Below are positions 51,701 through 53,139 of a DNA stretch of 64,000 bases, in pieces. The notes under the pieces were generated by a model. The model saw nothing but the letters and a program-made list of their open reading frames with translations, was not told where the DNA came from and did not search any database. The DNA is from Anisus vortex. Its lineage: Eukaryota; Mollusca; Gastropoda; Planorbidae. The DNA lies in contig OX421503.1 of assembly GCA_949126835.1 (NCBI GenBank), positions 2,437,001-2,501,000 of the forward strand, read 5' to 3'. Both the position numbers and the translations under genes were made by a program. Every line of letters starts with the position of its first letter. The stretch's first letter is position 1.

Positions 51701-53137
51701 TCTTTATATCTATGCATCTATATATGTTCATCTTTATATCTATGCATCTATATATGTTCATCTTTATATATATATGCATCTATATCTGTTCATCTTTATA
51801 TCTATGCATCTATATATGTTCATCTTTATATATTTGCATCTATATATGTTCATCTTTATATCTATGCATCTATATATGTTCATCTTTATATCTATGCATC
51901 TATATATGTTCATCTTTATATATATATGCATCTATATATGTTCATCTTTATATCTATGCATCTATATATGTTCATCTTTATATCTATGCATCTATATATG
52001 TTCATAATTATATCTATGCATCTATATATGTTCATCTTTATATATTTGCATCTATATCTGTTTATCTTTATATCTATGCATCTATTCAATATATTTATGT
52101 ATCTCTATCTTTAGTCTAAAACGAAATACGTTCAATGCTAGACTACAGTCGTTTCCGTAACATTGCGCTGTAGGAAGAGAATTGAGGGAGGAAGGGAAAG
52201 TGGGGAGGAGGGCGGCACACCTGTGTTGGCGAACCCACGTGCCAAGGCAGGTAACTTTTCAGTTTACCCAGTGCAATGGAATCTCAAATCATCACCCATA
52301 CAAGTCAGTCATACAAGGCTTGGTAGGCCGAGAAATCACAGGCATCTCATTTTCATTTTAGCTGCAGACCACCTCGTTAGAGCAGTAAGTCAAGTACCCT
52401 TCGGACCAAATTGATCATAGGGCCGGTGAGGCAGCGTTCTATGGTTTTCTGTGGCCACGGCATACAAGGTGATTGTATGGCCAACACAATGCACAGCCGC
52501 CTTTACTTTACCCCAACCTACTTGTCAGAGCTGGTTAGATTCATGGACACCCTCCAAACCCGGGGAAAAAATCCAGCCGTCACCAGGATTCGAACCCATG
52601 ACCTTTGGTAAGGAAGTCGAACGCGCTGTTCTTCGTTAAAGCAGTAGTGTGGCGATTATCAACACATTTACGGCTGAAAACGTAACGGTCAATGCCATGC
52701 AGACAACAAGAACTGCTTCAGTCGGGATAATACAAACCAATAAAGACTCCGTAGTTAGGGTCTTCAGTTAACTGGTGCGCTTTCATTCTCAAATTATAGT
52801 GCTAATAGGATTTGGGCTAAACATGCTTACTGATAATGTATCCCATACAGTGTTATAAAATGCTATATCACAAAGACATTAACGGTGATTTATCCCATGC
52901 AGCGTGACAAAATGCTTTATTAGTGATAAAATGCTATAGCAAGACACACTAATGGTGGCATATCTTATTTCGCGATAAAAACAACATGCGTCTCGGGGGA
53001 GCATTATACCTGAGGTCGATTAAGGTCATGCGCCGTGGTTTATGCCCTTGACCTTGCCGGCGCCTGGAGATCTGCGGGGTGCCGTAGATGTTCTGAACGT
53101 GGAACATGGGCGCGCTCGGCCCTGGCTCCGTAAACAT
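2524..53137 (-). CDS. ARHGAP32: ARHGAP32/33-like Rho GTPase-activating protein (19 coding exons, 2988 aa)
   Basis: The protein should stimulate GTP hydrolysis by Rho-family GTPases (Rac/Cdc42/RhoA in the vertebrate relatives) at membranes and the cytoskeleton. Coding exons: 53137-53010, 44283-44181, 42625-42428, 41558-41398, 40204-40132, 29486-29394, 28833-28711, 27112-27035, 25632-25200, 20514-20365, 19830-19728, 19270-19126, 18551-18367, 18143-18001, 17521-17335, 12413-12250, 11741-11511, 10863-10756, 8684-2524. They sum to 8967 nt, exactly 2989 codons. Domains: atypical PX about 125-245; SH3 about 275-336 (WWRGK, GFFPSECVEL); RhoGAP about 498-705 with arginine finger R536 in GIYRLSG, FRELPNPLL, and N655 in NLAIVWAPNLL. 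After RhoGAP, GGWKSIF and LRSAKSAESL match the region that follows the domain in ARHGAP32. The 2052-residue tail is Ser/Pro-rich with basophilic sites (VRRGS, ARRSS, RRNSIKEL). It is longer than human ARHGAP32 (about 2090 aa). The choice between the 32 and 33 paralogues is not meaningful here. The start codon and any 5' non-coding exons are less certain. Confidence 0.9.
9000..10277. repeat. 67-bp minisatellite array, 19 copies
   Basis: Units of exactly 67 bp carry the core GAGTTGACTGCTTCCTATG, then a TCAAACTATGTAGTG segment and CTACTTGTAAACATGAAAT. Copies differ almost only at GAAT/GATC, GAG/AAG and ATATA/ATGTA positions. It fills most of the intron between exons 18 and 19. Each unit contains the forkhead-type motif GTAAACA. 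Confidence 0.97.
10316..10560 (+). repeat. tRNA-derived SINE, family 1 (diverged)
   Basis: The tRNA-like head (CTTGGTGGTCTAGCTGGTGC, box B-like GGTTCAAAT) is followed by the family body: dinucleotide-free linker, GAGTCTACCCAGCCCTGATG, and a GGCCACACC segment. It matches the consensus of the better copy at 39748. Confidence 0.65.
10756..10863 (-). CDS. ARHGAP32: Coding exon 18
   Basis: The acceptor CTGAACAG|CTACAC is preceded by a run of about 14 C on the minus strand; the donor is AATGCCG|GTGAGT. Length is 108 nt. It encodes SFHLSHKRSLSSDAPAVLRS and RQITQEAARNA; HKRSLSSDA is a basophilic-kinase/14-3-3-type site, comparable in position to PRSSSDAL in ARHGAP32. Confidence 0.9.
11197..11403 (+). 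mobile_element. hAT-type MITE with 8-bp target duplication
   Basis: It starts CAGGGGTCAGCAAACT and ends GGTTGCAGACCCCTG, imperfect terminal inverted repeats of hAT style. It is flanked by GTCTGGTA (11189-11196) and GCCTGGTA (11404-11411), a 7/8 match 8-bp duplication as expected for hAT. It has no coding capacity. At least seven relatives occur in the window. It sits in the intron beside exon 17. Confidence 0.85.
11511..11741 (-). CDS. ARHGAP32: Coding exon 17 (LRSAKSAESL region)
   Basis: The acceptor CTACTGACAG|AATCTG and donor GGGAAAG|GTAAGG bound 231 nt. It includes HNWKRHLRSAKSAESLFSIG, matching LRSAKSEESL of ARHGAP32, then a Ser/Thr-rich stretch. It fits exons 16 and 18 in phase. A hAT-type MITE sits about 110 bp from the donor end of the exon. 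Confidence 0.92.
12250..12413 (-). CDS. ARHGAP32: Coding exon 16 (GGWKSIFSK region)
   Basis: The acceptor CTCGTTCAG|GAAAAA and donor GTCAAG|GTGAGG bound 164 nt. It encodes KKPQSSSKENKPVSGNKKSA and GGWKSIFSKPRTGSVKKARK. The second part resembles the SWRSFFNLGK segment of ARHGAP32. Strongly basic, so possibly a lipid- or partner-binding patch (inference). Confidence 0.9.
12995..13174. mobile_element. 180-bp TTAA-ended MITE (piggyBac-like)
   Basis: The left end TTAACCCCTTCAATACCG and the right end (reverse complement TTAACCCTTTAAACTACCG) form imperfect inverted repeats bounded by TTAA. The interior has CCG/ACGTC-rich quasi-repeats. The ends resemble those of the 81-bp elements at 16429, 56836 and 57618, but the interior differs. 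Confidence 0.6.
13430..15671 (-). mobile_element. 5'-truncated CR1/Jockey-type non-LTR retrotransposon
   Basis: A LINE copy in the intron between exons 15 and 16, in the same orientation as the gene. It retains the last part of the endonuclease, the whole reverse transcriptase and a 3' tail ending in (TAAGA)n. The left end of the tail is the ATCTTATCTTATCTTAT run at 13424-13440. The 5' side stops abruptly near 15665 within the endonuclease. Five shorter 3' fragments of the same family are scattered through the window. Confidence 0.9.
13488..15671 (-). CDS. Non-LTR retrotransposon ORF2 (endonuclease end plus reverse transcriptase), 5' partial
   Basis: The frame is open for 727 codons with no stop or frameshift; the first ATG is at 15425 but homology begins upstream. 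[19 protein letters not shown] near the truncated end resembles the SDHxxL end of the APE-type endonuclease. The RT follows: [40 protein letters not shown] and the catalytic FADD box. The C-terminus has [16 protein letters not shown], typical of CR1/Jockey-like elements. It copies its own RNA into DNA by target-primed reverse transcription. Missing most of the endonuclease, this copy should be inactive on its own. The intact frame suggests recent insertion. Confidence 0.88.
   Translation of the reverse strand, partial: [727 protein letters not shown]
15971..16011 (-). other. Candidate 41-nt cryptic or poison exon
   Basis: The minus strand has a good acceptor (pyrimidine-rich, CCCATCCAG|GACATC) and donor (TCCTAA|GTAAGT) 41 nt apart, between exons 15 and 16. 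Exons 15 and 16 already join in frame without it. Inclusion adds 41 nt, shifts the frame and meets TGA within exon 16. It is therefore either an unused pseudo-exon or an NMD-coupled regulatory exon. Confidence 0.35.
16213..16395 (+). repeat. tRNA-derived SINE, family 1 (degenerate)
   Basis: Only weak similarity remains: a tRNA-like opening, then GGTGGCCAGGCATTGCGTGC and a CCCCTTGTATG segment matching the family body. Coordinates are approximate. Confidence 0.45.
16429..16509. mobile_element. 81-bp TTAA-ended miniature element, copy 1
   Basis: It is bounded by TTAA at both ends. It begins TTAACCCTTCCCGTACCGAC, has the core CTTCTATCTATGCTGCC and ATATACGCGCCCGGGAC, and ends GGTTAA. Two further copies at 56836 and 57618 are also exactly 81 bp. 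TTAA ends and CCCTT termini suggest piggyBac-type mobilisation (inference). Confidence 0.75.
16614..16869. mobile_element. 256-bp MITE with perfect 32-bp terminal inverted repeats
   Basis: The left end 16614-16645 (starting ATATCGTCAGGTGAGAATAA) is the exact reverse complement of the right end 16838-16869. There is no coding capacity. Flanks are AT-rich, so the target duplication cannot be read cleanly; ATAT or TA is possible. Perfect repeats imply recent origin or functional constraint. The superfamily is not assigned. Confidence 0.85.
17335..17521 (-). CDS. ARHGAP32: Coding exon 15 (post-RhoGAP conserved region)
   Basis: The acceptor GTTTCACAG|AAGGCC and donor GATATAA|GTAAGT bound 187 nt. 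It encodes RPRPKSLAISTPTRLLSLEE and FIDVGGGPKNLPSKYHTVID. These match the family pattern RPKSLLVSSPSTKLLTLEEA, then KYIEVGEGPAALQGKFHTII. Phase fits exon 16 directly (AA|G gives Lys 768). Confidence 0.93.
17590..17790 (-). mobile_element. 3' fragment of the LINE family
   Basis: It aligns with the 13440-13640 end of the long LINE: GCTCCTTCTATACAGAAAAT, then TTAAATGATGTTAAG and AGGAAGAAAGAGTA. It is diverged and carries a short internal insertion. It lies in the intron between exons 14 and 15. Confidence 0.75.
18001..18143 (-). CDS. ARHGAP32: Coding exon 14 (RhoGAP C-terminus)
   Basis: The acceptor GTTGTCAG|GTCTAA and donor ACGGCC|GTGAGT bound 143 nt. It encodes SKELEAGGGAAALQGVGIQA and VVTECLICYCDIIFSD, matching the last helices of the ARHGAP32 RhoGAP domain (VRIQSVVVEFIL..VDVLFS). 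The acceptor and first eight exon bases are duplicated 109 bp upstream (see findings). Confidence 0.93.
18139..18358. repeat. Direct duplication (109-bp offset) covering an exon 14 acceptor
   Basis: The sequence from TAGACCTGACAACACATGAT to the ACTTAAAGACACAA block is repeated almost identically 109 bp farther right. The left copy contains the real acceptor of exon 14; the right copy contains a second, unused-looking copy of it at 18250-18254. Confidence 0.93.
18367..18551 (-). CDS. ARHGAP32: Coding exon 13 (RhoGAP)
   Basis: The acceptor GCTACAG|GATGCT and donor CTTCTGAG|GTATTT bound 185 nt. It encodes IHDVVQQLPPPHYRTTEYLM, the RHLARVAAY segment and KNLAIVWAPNLLR. Asn 655 in WAPNLL is the conserved RhoGAP asparagine. 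Confidence 0.95.
18655..18775 (+). repeat. tRNA-like SINE fragment
   Basis: It has GAGGCTGGCTGGTCCTGGGG and a box B-like GGGTTCTAGCCCTGCC, resembling a SINE head, but no recognisable body. Low confidence. Confidence 0.3.
19126..19270 (-). CDS. ARHGAP32: Coding exon 12 (RhoGAP)
   Basis: The acceptor ATCTTTAG|GCTTGC and donor TTTGCT|GTAAGT bound 145 nt. It encodes FDEDRVPDLTEDCYLQDIHS, LLKMYFRELPNPLLTYQLYD and KFA. The FRELPNPLL block is the conserved RhoGAP core that contacts the GTPase. Confidence 0.95.
19350..19505 (-). repeat. tRNA-derived SINE, family 1 (partial)
   Basis: It reads in reverse: TCAGGTACCCATCAGAGCTG on the plus strand, AATCCTAGCCTGCACCAGG, the box B complement and GCTCGGCCAC at the head end. 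It lacks the 3' portion present in the copy at 28243. Confidence 0.75.
19728..19830 (-). CDS. ARHGAP32: Coding exon 11 (RhoGAP arginine-finger exon)
   Basis: The acceptor ACTTGCAG|TGCCAT and donor CTGAG|GTTTGT bound 103 nt. It encodes VPLLLKSCTDIIEEHGIVHG and IYRLSGITSNIQKLR. The Arg of GIYRLSG (residue 536) is the catalytic arginine finger of RhoGAP domains, so catalysis is expected to be intact. Confidence 0.95.
20365..20514 (-). CDS. ARHGAP32: Coding exon 10 (RhoGAP N-terminal part)
   Basis: The acceptor TTTTCAG|TGATCC and donor CATGACG|GTGCGT bound 150 nt. It encodes RKHGKLLSFLRTFFSHRP, LKQSGIVKERVFGCDLGEHL and LNSGHD, the conserved stretch opening the ARHGAP32/33 RhoGAP domain (KHGKL.TFLRTF, RVFGCDLGEHLLNSG). 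Confidence 0.95.
20880..20985 (-). repeat. tRNA-derived SINE, family 1 (3' fragment)
   Basis: Only the 3' end of the family is present: AAAGTACCCTTCGGACCAAA, then GGGCTGGTGAAGCAGCGTTG on the plus strand. Confidence 0.7.
20990..23735. other. AT-rich intron without recognised features
   Basis: This is part of the intron between exons 9 and 10. It has long A/T runs (for example 21351-21376), a G-rich patch at 22079-22160, and no coding signal or known repeat that I can identify. Confidence 0.5.
23740..23955 (+). mobile_element. 3' fragment of the LINE family, opposite orientation
   Basis: This is the reverse complement of the 13430-13640 LINE end: GCGAGAACAAATGCATATTC, then GGTTGCCGGAACAAACCAGG and GAGCGTCTGTAACATATAAG with the ATAAGATAAG tail. 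It is the only fragment on the plus strand. Confidence 0.85.
23960..25195. other. Intron sequence with minor internal duplications
   Basis: No gene is seen. A roughly 25-bp duplication (AAACTGGGTTACATGAAGGA) occurs at 24763-24811, with a related copy near 24893. The rest is AT-rich and unassigned. Confidence 0.45.
25200..25632 (-). CDS. ARHGAP32: Coding exon 9 (SH3 end plus Pro/Ala/Thr-rich linker; alternative donors)
   Basis: The acceptor CTCCTCAG|GTTGG starts GFFPSECVELIGDKVP, the last SH3 strands. The frame then continues through a low-complexity linker containing three copies of an 11-residue THATPPQQAAA-type repeat and a Ser/Thr/Pro stretch. Two donors leave the same phase. One is CCAACCA|GTCAGT (exon left end 25200, chosen because base composition changes from GC-rich to T-rich exactly there). 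The other is AACCCT|GTGAGA (left end 25521, better match to consensus and closer to the vertebrate linker length). The long form adds 107 residues. Confidence 0.8.
25350..25470 (-). repeat. 33-bp coding minisatellite in exon 9
   Basis: Three in-frame copies of a 33-bp unit encode THATPPQQAAA-like 11-residue repeats. The unit length is a multiple of three, so copy-number change would keep the frame. It lies in the part of exon 9 that is skipped if the upstream donor is used. Confidence 0.85.
25765..26035 (+). repeat. tRNA-derived SINE, family 1
   Basis: The head has GGCATGGTGGCAGAGTGGCA and a box B-like GAGTTTGAATCG. The body has ACCCTGAGTCTGACTGAC and TGGGCATTGTGC, and the 3' end reads CTGCTTCACCAGCCCTATG. 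Confidence 0.8.
26370..26456. repeat. 43-44-bp tandem duplication
   Basis: The unit AACACTATAACTAACACTC, then TTCTTGTGAAATTAGTGAAA, occurs twice in succession with one substitution. Confidence 0.9.
26469..26878. mobile_element. 410-bp DNA-transposon derivative with ~30-bp inverted ends
   Basis: The left end TACCGTACATACTCGAGCAT, then AAGTCGCACC, is mirrored by a right end that reads TACCGCATATACTTGCGTAT, then AAGTCGCAC, on the other strand. The motif ATAAGTCGCACC is repeated several times inside. It is bounded by TA and is non-coding. I do not assign a superfamily. Confidence 0.75.
27035..27112 (-). CDS. ARHGAP32: Coding exon 8 (SH3 core)
   Basis: The acceptor TTGTAG|GTCGGT and donor TTTGAG|GTAACT bound 26 codons, VGDMISVIDMPSAEDTVWWR then GKRGFE. 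It holds the SH3 acidic loop and conserved tryptophan pair. It joins exons 7 and 9 in phase 0. Confidence 0.93.
27270..27690 (-). mobile_element. LINE 3' fragment interrupted by a SINE
   Basis: Left part 27275-27371 (CAGACGCTCTTTCCGTACAG, then TCTAGTCTTGCATCATTATT) and right part 27573-27690 (TATTCCATGCTCGGGTGCCA and following) are collinear with the LINE end at 13440. The intervening 27383-27561 is the SINE listed separately. Confidence 0.8.
27383..27561 (+). repeat. 5'-truncated family 1 SINE with 11-bp target duplication
   Basis: It begins inside the family body (GCAGGCTAGGATTTTTTCCC) and ends CTTCACCAGCCCTATG. AAGCCTGGTTT occurs at 27372-27382 and again at 27562-27572, a perfect 11-bp duplication. 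The head is missing. Confidence 0.88.
28243..28528 (-). repeat. tRNA-derived SINE, family 1 (near full length)
   Basis: On the plus strand it runs from GTAAAGTATCCTGTCGGACC through CAGAGCTGGGTAGACTCAGG and the box B complement GGATTTGAACCC to GCTTGGCCACCCTGCCC at the head end. It lies between exons 7 and 6. Confidence 0.88.
28711..28833 (-). CDS. ARHGAP32: Coding exon 7 (PX/SH3 junction)
   Basis: The acceptor CTATAG|ATGGAC and donor CTCCAG|GTGAGT bound 41 codons. It holds SGINTPAIAAAHVVKRYNAQ and ADEISLQ, the beginning of the SH3 domain. The exon starts with ATG in frame, which could allow a shorter isoform lacking most of the PX region, but I see no promoter evidence directly upstream. Confidence 0.93.
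29394..29486 (-). CDS. ARHGAP32: Coding exon 6 (PX C-terminal helix)
   Basis: The acceptor TATTGCAG|GAGCTC and donor ATGGAG|GTATAG bound 31 codons. VLQNYLSHFSELASGMINCG and VLSWME match the family sequence (LMAYLSRLS..NKINCGPALTWME). Both ends are in phase 0. Confidence 0.93.
29565..29830 (-). repeat. tRNA-derived SINE, family 1
   Basis: The same architecture as the copy at 28243: AAAGTACCCTTTGGACCAAA at one end, CAGGATTTGAACACAGGACC at the head, slightly shortened there. It lies 80 bp from exon 6. Confidence 0.85.
30005..30145 (-). mobile_element. 3' fragment of the LINE family
   Basis: It starts with the degenerate TCTTATCTGACATACATTAC tail and continues ACACCCCTTCTATAGAGAAG, then AGTCTTGCATTTTTATTAAT, as at 13440-13530. 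Confidence 0.85.
30145..30345. repeat. Degenerate ~31-bp tandem repeat
   Basis: Units around TGTATAATTAGCTAAGCATA and CAGACTTATCT recur about six times with substitutions and small indels. A second degenerate series (TGCATATCACAGGCTGTTTC) follows at about 30725-30910. Confidence 0.7.
31360..31790. promoter_or_regulatory. GC-rich block with opposed strong 5' splice sites; possible internal promoter
   Basis: A GC-rich patch lies inside the 10.6-kb intron between exons 5 and 6. On the minus strand GTGTGATGGA|GTAAGTAC is a near-perfect donor; on the plus strand GCGCTCGTG|GTAAGTAA is another, next to an ETS-like ACTTCCGGGT. A run of about 29 A (31509-31538) lies between them. No start codon gives an open frame into exon 6, so this is weak evidence of a first exon. 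Confidence 0.25.
31828..32029 (+). mobile_element. hAT-type MITE, left member of a tandem pair
   Basis: It begins AAGGGGTCGGCAACCTATG and ends GTGGCTGACCCCTG. It is flanked by CTCTAGCT on the left and GTCTAGAT on the right (6/8 match). Its interior is like the other hAT copies (TTTGGCACGC, CTACTTTGGCACACC). Confidence 0.8.
32038..32275 (+). mobile_element. hAT-type MITE, right member of a tandem pair
   Basis: It begins TAGGGGTCGGCAGCCTATGG and ends GGTTGCCGACCCCCTG, with a perfect 8-bp duplication GTCTAGAT at 32030-32037 and 32276-32283. It contains a long C/A homopolymer at 32091-32149. Confidence 0.85.
32395..32720. repeat. (CTAT)n-type microsatellite, interrupted
   Basis: Blocks of CTAT/CTGT tetranucleotides interrupted by non-repeat bases, the longest at about 32455-32485 and 32585-32605. 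Confidence 0.9.
32815..34490. other. Intron sequence, poly-G and poly-A rich, no gene seen
   Basis: It has a G run at 32830-32847, repeated GTAAATTTRAGAA-type A-rich segments at 33050-33270, and a somewhat GC-richer patch at 33320-33640. At 33900-34100 TAAAGAGAAA-type segments recur. No coding evidence. Confidence 0.45.
34500..34990 (-). pseudogene. Remnant of a non-LTR retrotransposon ORF C-terminus
   Basis: One minus-strand frame encodes WWKLHRKDQATVVQFGTGHC and PICAYF. Another frame picks up downstream with RCCNCREAEETVDYVLLDMS C. This order (RKDQ..RTGHCP, then a Cys-rich C-x2-C..H/D..C segment) is typical of the RNase H/zinc-finger end of LINE ORF2 proteins. A frameshift separates the two parts, so it is a dead fragment. 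It belongs to a different LINE clade from the copy at 13.4 kb. Confidence 0.6.
34995..35940. other. Unassigned intron sequence
   Basis: AT-rich DNA with a poly-G tract at 35290-35306 and poly-A at 35145-35163. No gene or recognised repeat. Confidence 0.4.
35945..36450. repeat. ~19-bp minisatellite (CACAGTCTCACTAAACATT)
   Basis: About 20 imperfect copies of the unit CACAGTCTCACTAAACATT, with variants TTGACCGTATAC and CCTCAATAAACA. Unlike the other arrays it is irregular in length, so it looks older. Confidence 0.92.
36455..37300. other. Unassigned intron sequence
   Basis: It contains poly-T/poly-A tracts (36641-36654, 36999-37010) and a short GCGCGCG patch near 36665. No gene is supported. 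Confidence 0.4.
37300..37560. repeat. Purine-rich (GA)n/(GT)n simple repeat
   Basis: GAAAGAGAGAG and GTGTGTGTGTG blocks alternate twice, followed by a degenerate GAGA-rich region. Confidence 0.92.
37770..38170. repeat. Degenerate ~40-bp repeats (CAGTTGCCACA)
   Basis: Motifs like CACTTCAGCTGCCACAAG, CCCAGTTGCCACAAGG, CTCCAGTTGCCACATT and CGGCAGTTGCAAGA recur at irregular spacing of about 40-70 bp. Probably an old minisatellite. Confidence 0.5.
38640..38770 (+). repeat. Possible family 1 SINE fragment
   Basis: CCCTGAGTCTGGGTCCTGGC, CACACAATCCCAGGGTATGC and CTGTGTATGCGGCTTCATA follow the order of the family body, with deletions. Degenerate. Confidence 0.4.
39018..39165 (+). repeat. tRNA-derived SINE, family 2 (5' fragment)
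   Basis: AAAGACACGTGACCTAATTG, then TGTCCTCCCTAGTTGAGCGG and TTAGCGTATCCGAACTATAG match the start of the copy at 40595. Truncated before the body. Confidence 0.6.
39748..40030 (+). repeat. tRNA-derived SINE, family 1 (best-preserved head)
   Basis: The head GGCAAGGTGGCCGAGGGGTA contains a good box A (TGGCCGAGGGG), and GGGTTCGAATCC is a perfect box B. The body and 3' end (GGTTCACCAGCCAAATTATC, then GGTCCCACTGGTACTTTACT) are complete. About 280 bp. Pol III transcription is expected of the family; this copy retains the internal promoter. Confidence 0.9.
40132..40204 (-). CDS. ARHGAP32: Coding exon 5 (PX-like, CIFDRRFS segment)
   Basis: The acceptor CTGTACAG|GTGCAT and donor AAGACAG|GTAAAT bound 73 nt. 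It encodes CIFDRRFSHLEDLKAAHMET, equivalent to CIYDRRFSQL in vertebrate ARHGAP32. The exon leaves phase 0 ahead of a 10.6-kb intron, the largest within the coding part of the gene. Confidence 0.93.
40298..40345. repeat. 24-bp tandem duplication
   Basis: GCAGACATTAAAAAAGGGCA plus CGCA is repeated in succession beside exon 5. Confidence 0.9.
40595..41020 (+). repeat. tRNA-derived SINE, family 2
   Basis: The head has CTAAGTGGATAACATATTGG and the box B-like CGGGTTCGATTCTC. The body contains ACCGGGCAATTTAGATTTTC and an AAAGTCTTCAGTAAAAAAAT segment shared (inverted) with copies at 46770 and 56555. Confidence 0.75.
41043..41135. repeat. Short dispersed repeat with TATATCGCGCC...CATGCTCAGCGC motif
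   Basis: GGTCATTTATATCGCGCCTC followed by AAGCATGCTCAGCGCCCTC. A related sequence is at 44390-44470 (ATTTATATAGCAC, then AGCATGCTCAGTGCGCTC). A dispersed family of unknown class. Confidence 0.45.
41398..41558 (-). CDS. ARHGAP32: Coding exon 4 (PX-like core)
   Basis: The acceptor CTCCTTAG|CTTGCC and donor CTGCACAG|GTGAGG bound 161 nt. It encodes MFLVTVSVGASRSWIIRRSL and ENFDMLDKQLHR, matching the beta-strand and helix of the ARHGAP32/33 PX domain (SWIVRRSYEDF.VLDKHLH). The final Arg is split across the intron. Confidence 0.93.
41975..42180 (+). repeat. tRNA-derived SINE, family 1
   Basis: The diverged head CACTGTAACCGGGCGGCAGC, then GAAGGTTCTGAGTTCTTAAC, is followed by GACTTGAGGGTGTCCCTTGA and CACCAGCCCGATGATC. 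Internally deleted between the ACATTAGTTGGGGT and CACCAGCC blocks. Confidence 0.8.
42428..42625 (-). CDS. ARHGAP32: Coding exon 3 (start of PX-like domain)
   Basis: The acceptor CTCTGCAG|ACTTCC and donor TTGAAG|GTAAGG bound exactly 66 codons. TMKVKYV and FPKLEEYAHFHYDQVEIPSL match the segment before the PX core of ARHGAP32 (MKVKHV, then FPK..CAHFHYE). A 20-bp tandem array begins only about 20 nt upstream of this acceptor. Confidence 0.92.
42644..43362. repeat. 20-bp minisatellite array, about 36 copies
   Basis: The unit CTAAACATTGAACTAAAAAC repeats almost perfectly. The minus strand unit contains TTTTTAG. The array starts about 20 nt upstream of the exon 3 acceptor and occupies half of intron 2. 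Confidence 0.97.
43585..43860 (+). repeat. tRNA-derived SINE, family 1
   Basis: GGCACAATGGCCGATCTGGT, box B-like GGGTTCGAAGACC, the body with GACTTGAGGGTGTTCCTGAG and the 3' end TGGTCCAACAGTTACTTTA. Near full length. Confidence 0.85.
44181..44283 (-). CDS. ARHGAP32: Coding exon 2 of the RhoGAP gene
   Basis: The acceptor reads CTTGCAG|AAACG and the donor CAAGCAG|GTAATG; length is 103 nt. It encodes NVPVNDEEVTHRKGSSGTIK and a His/Ser-rich stretch ending SSHKQ, and leaves phase 0. No domain is present; this is probably a disordered linker ahead of the PX-like region. Confidence 0.8.
44390..44600. repeat. Dispersed repeat related to 41043
   Basis: GGTTATTTATATAGCACTAC and AGCATGCTCAGTGCGCTC match the short family at 41043. 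The right part (GTCTTTCAGACACTGAGATA) has no partner in the window. Confidence 0.4.
44730..44924 (+). mobile_element. hAT-type MITE (diverged)
   Basis: It begins CAGGGGACGGCAACCTACGG and carries TTGGCACGCAGAGCAATTGT and an AAAAGGTTGCAGACG end. The 3' terminus is mutated and no target duplication is readable. Confidence 0.7.
44930..45655. other. Unassigned intron sequence
   Basis: It contains a poly-A run (44980-44995) and a poly-G tract (45611-45625). No gene supported on either strand. Confidence 0.4.
45660..46112. repeat. 42-bp minisatellite array, about 11 copies
   Basis: The unit AGATATAGGCAATTATAGGT, AGATATATTATATATAAAGA and TA repeats. The first four copies read ATATTATATA, the later ones ATATCATATA, so the array has two blocks. 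A unit of 42 bp leaves several frames open by chance. A degenerate GATA-rich tract follows to 46270. Confidence 0.95.
46770..47220 (-). repeat. tRNA-derived SINE, family 2
   Basis: On the plus strand the tail end is CATTGCCCGGCGTTGCCCGG and the head end GAATCGAACCCTGGTC..ACCACTGAGCTATC, i.e. the minus strand has GATAGCTCAGTGGTAAACGC (box A-like) and GGGTTCGATTCTCC (box B-like). The body with TTACTGAAGACTTTTAGGAA is shared with 40595 and 56555. Confidence 0.78.
47230..48345. other. Unassigned intron sequence with a ~70-bp quasi-repeat
   Basis: At about 47810-48170 a GTTAAACTAAGGGAGATAGA..CAGTTCAAACTAA..GCTGAACACTGG motif recurs four times at roughly 90-120 bp spacing. The rest is AT-rich and unassigned. 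Confidence 0.5.
48350..48385. repeat. (AC)n microsatellite
   Basis: A CACACA run. Further CA-rich tracts are at 48850-48925 and 49068-49110. Confidence 0.9.
49116..49117 (-). promoter_or_regulatory. Candidate recursive splice site (ratchet point)
   Basis: The minus strand reads a long pyrimidine tract (CCATCTTCACCTCCCCTCCT, then TCCAACTCTCACAG) directly followed by GTAGGTGATT. A 3' splice site is fused to a 5' splice site with no exon between, inside the 8.7-kb first coding intron. Confidence 0.4.
50325..50410. repeat. (ATG)n trinucleotide repeat
   Basis: A GATGATGATG run with interruptions (ATAATGATC, AAGATG, AAGGGTG). Confidence 0.93.
50640..52095. repeat. 30-bp minisatellite array, about 48 copies
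   Basis: The unit TATATATGTTCATCTTTATA followed by TATTTGCATC or TCTATGCATC. Exact 30-bp spacing persists except for three small indels (near 50800, 51775, 51925). About 18 units contain ATTTGCAT. Open frames of up to 497 codons here are a by-product of the 30-bp unit. Confidence 0.97.
52390..52640 (-). repeat. tRNA-derived SINE, family 1
   Basis: On the plus strand, AAGTACCCTTCGGACCAAAT at the 3' end, GGCCAACACAATGCACAGCC in the body, and CAGGATTCGAACCCATGACC (box B complement) near the head, which is degraded after that. Confidence 0.85.
53010..53137 (-). CDS. ARHGAP32: Coding exon 1 of the RhoGAP gene
   Basis: It runs from the ATG (53135-53137) to a donor read as CTCAG|GTATAA, giving 42 codons plus 2 nt. 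It encodes a basic N-terminus with RRRQGQGHKPRR and ends MTLIDLR, the R completed by exon 2. A second in-frame ATG lies ten codons downstream. No family domain is recognisable here. The support is the exact phase fit to exon 2 and the GC-rich setting. Confidence 0.7.
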
Positions 53138-53139
53138 GG

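Noticed and set aside
50621..52119. Open frames of 435-497 codons on the plus strand and 325 on the minus strand
   Set aside because: They are read-through of the 30-bp tandem array; all frames repeat a 10-residue unit and there is no unique sequence or splice context.
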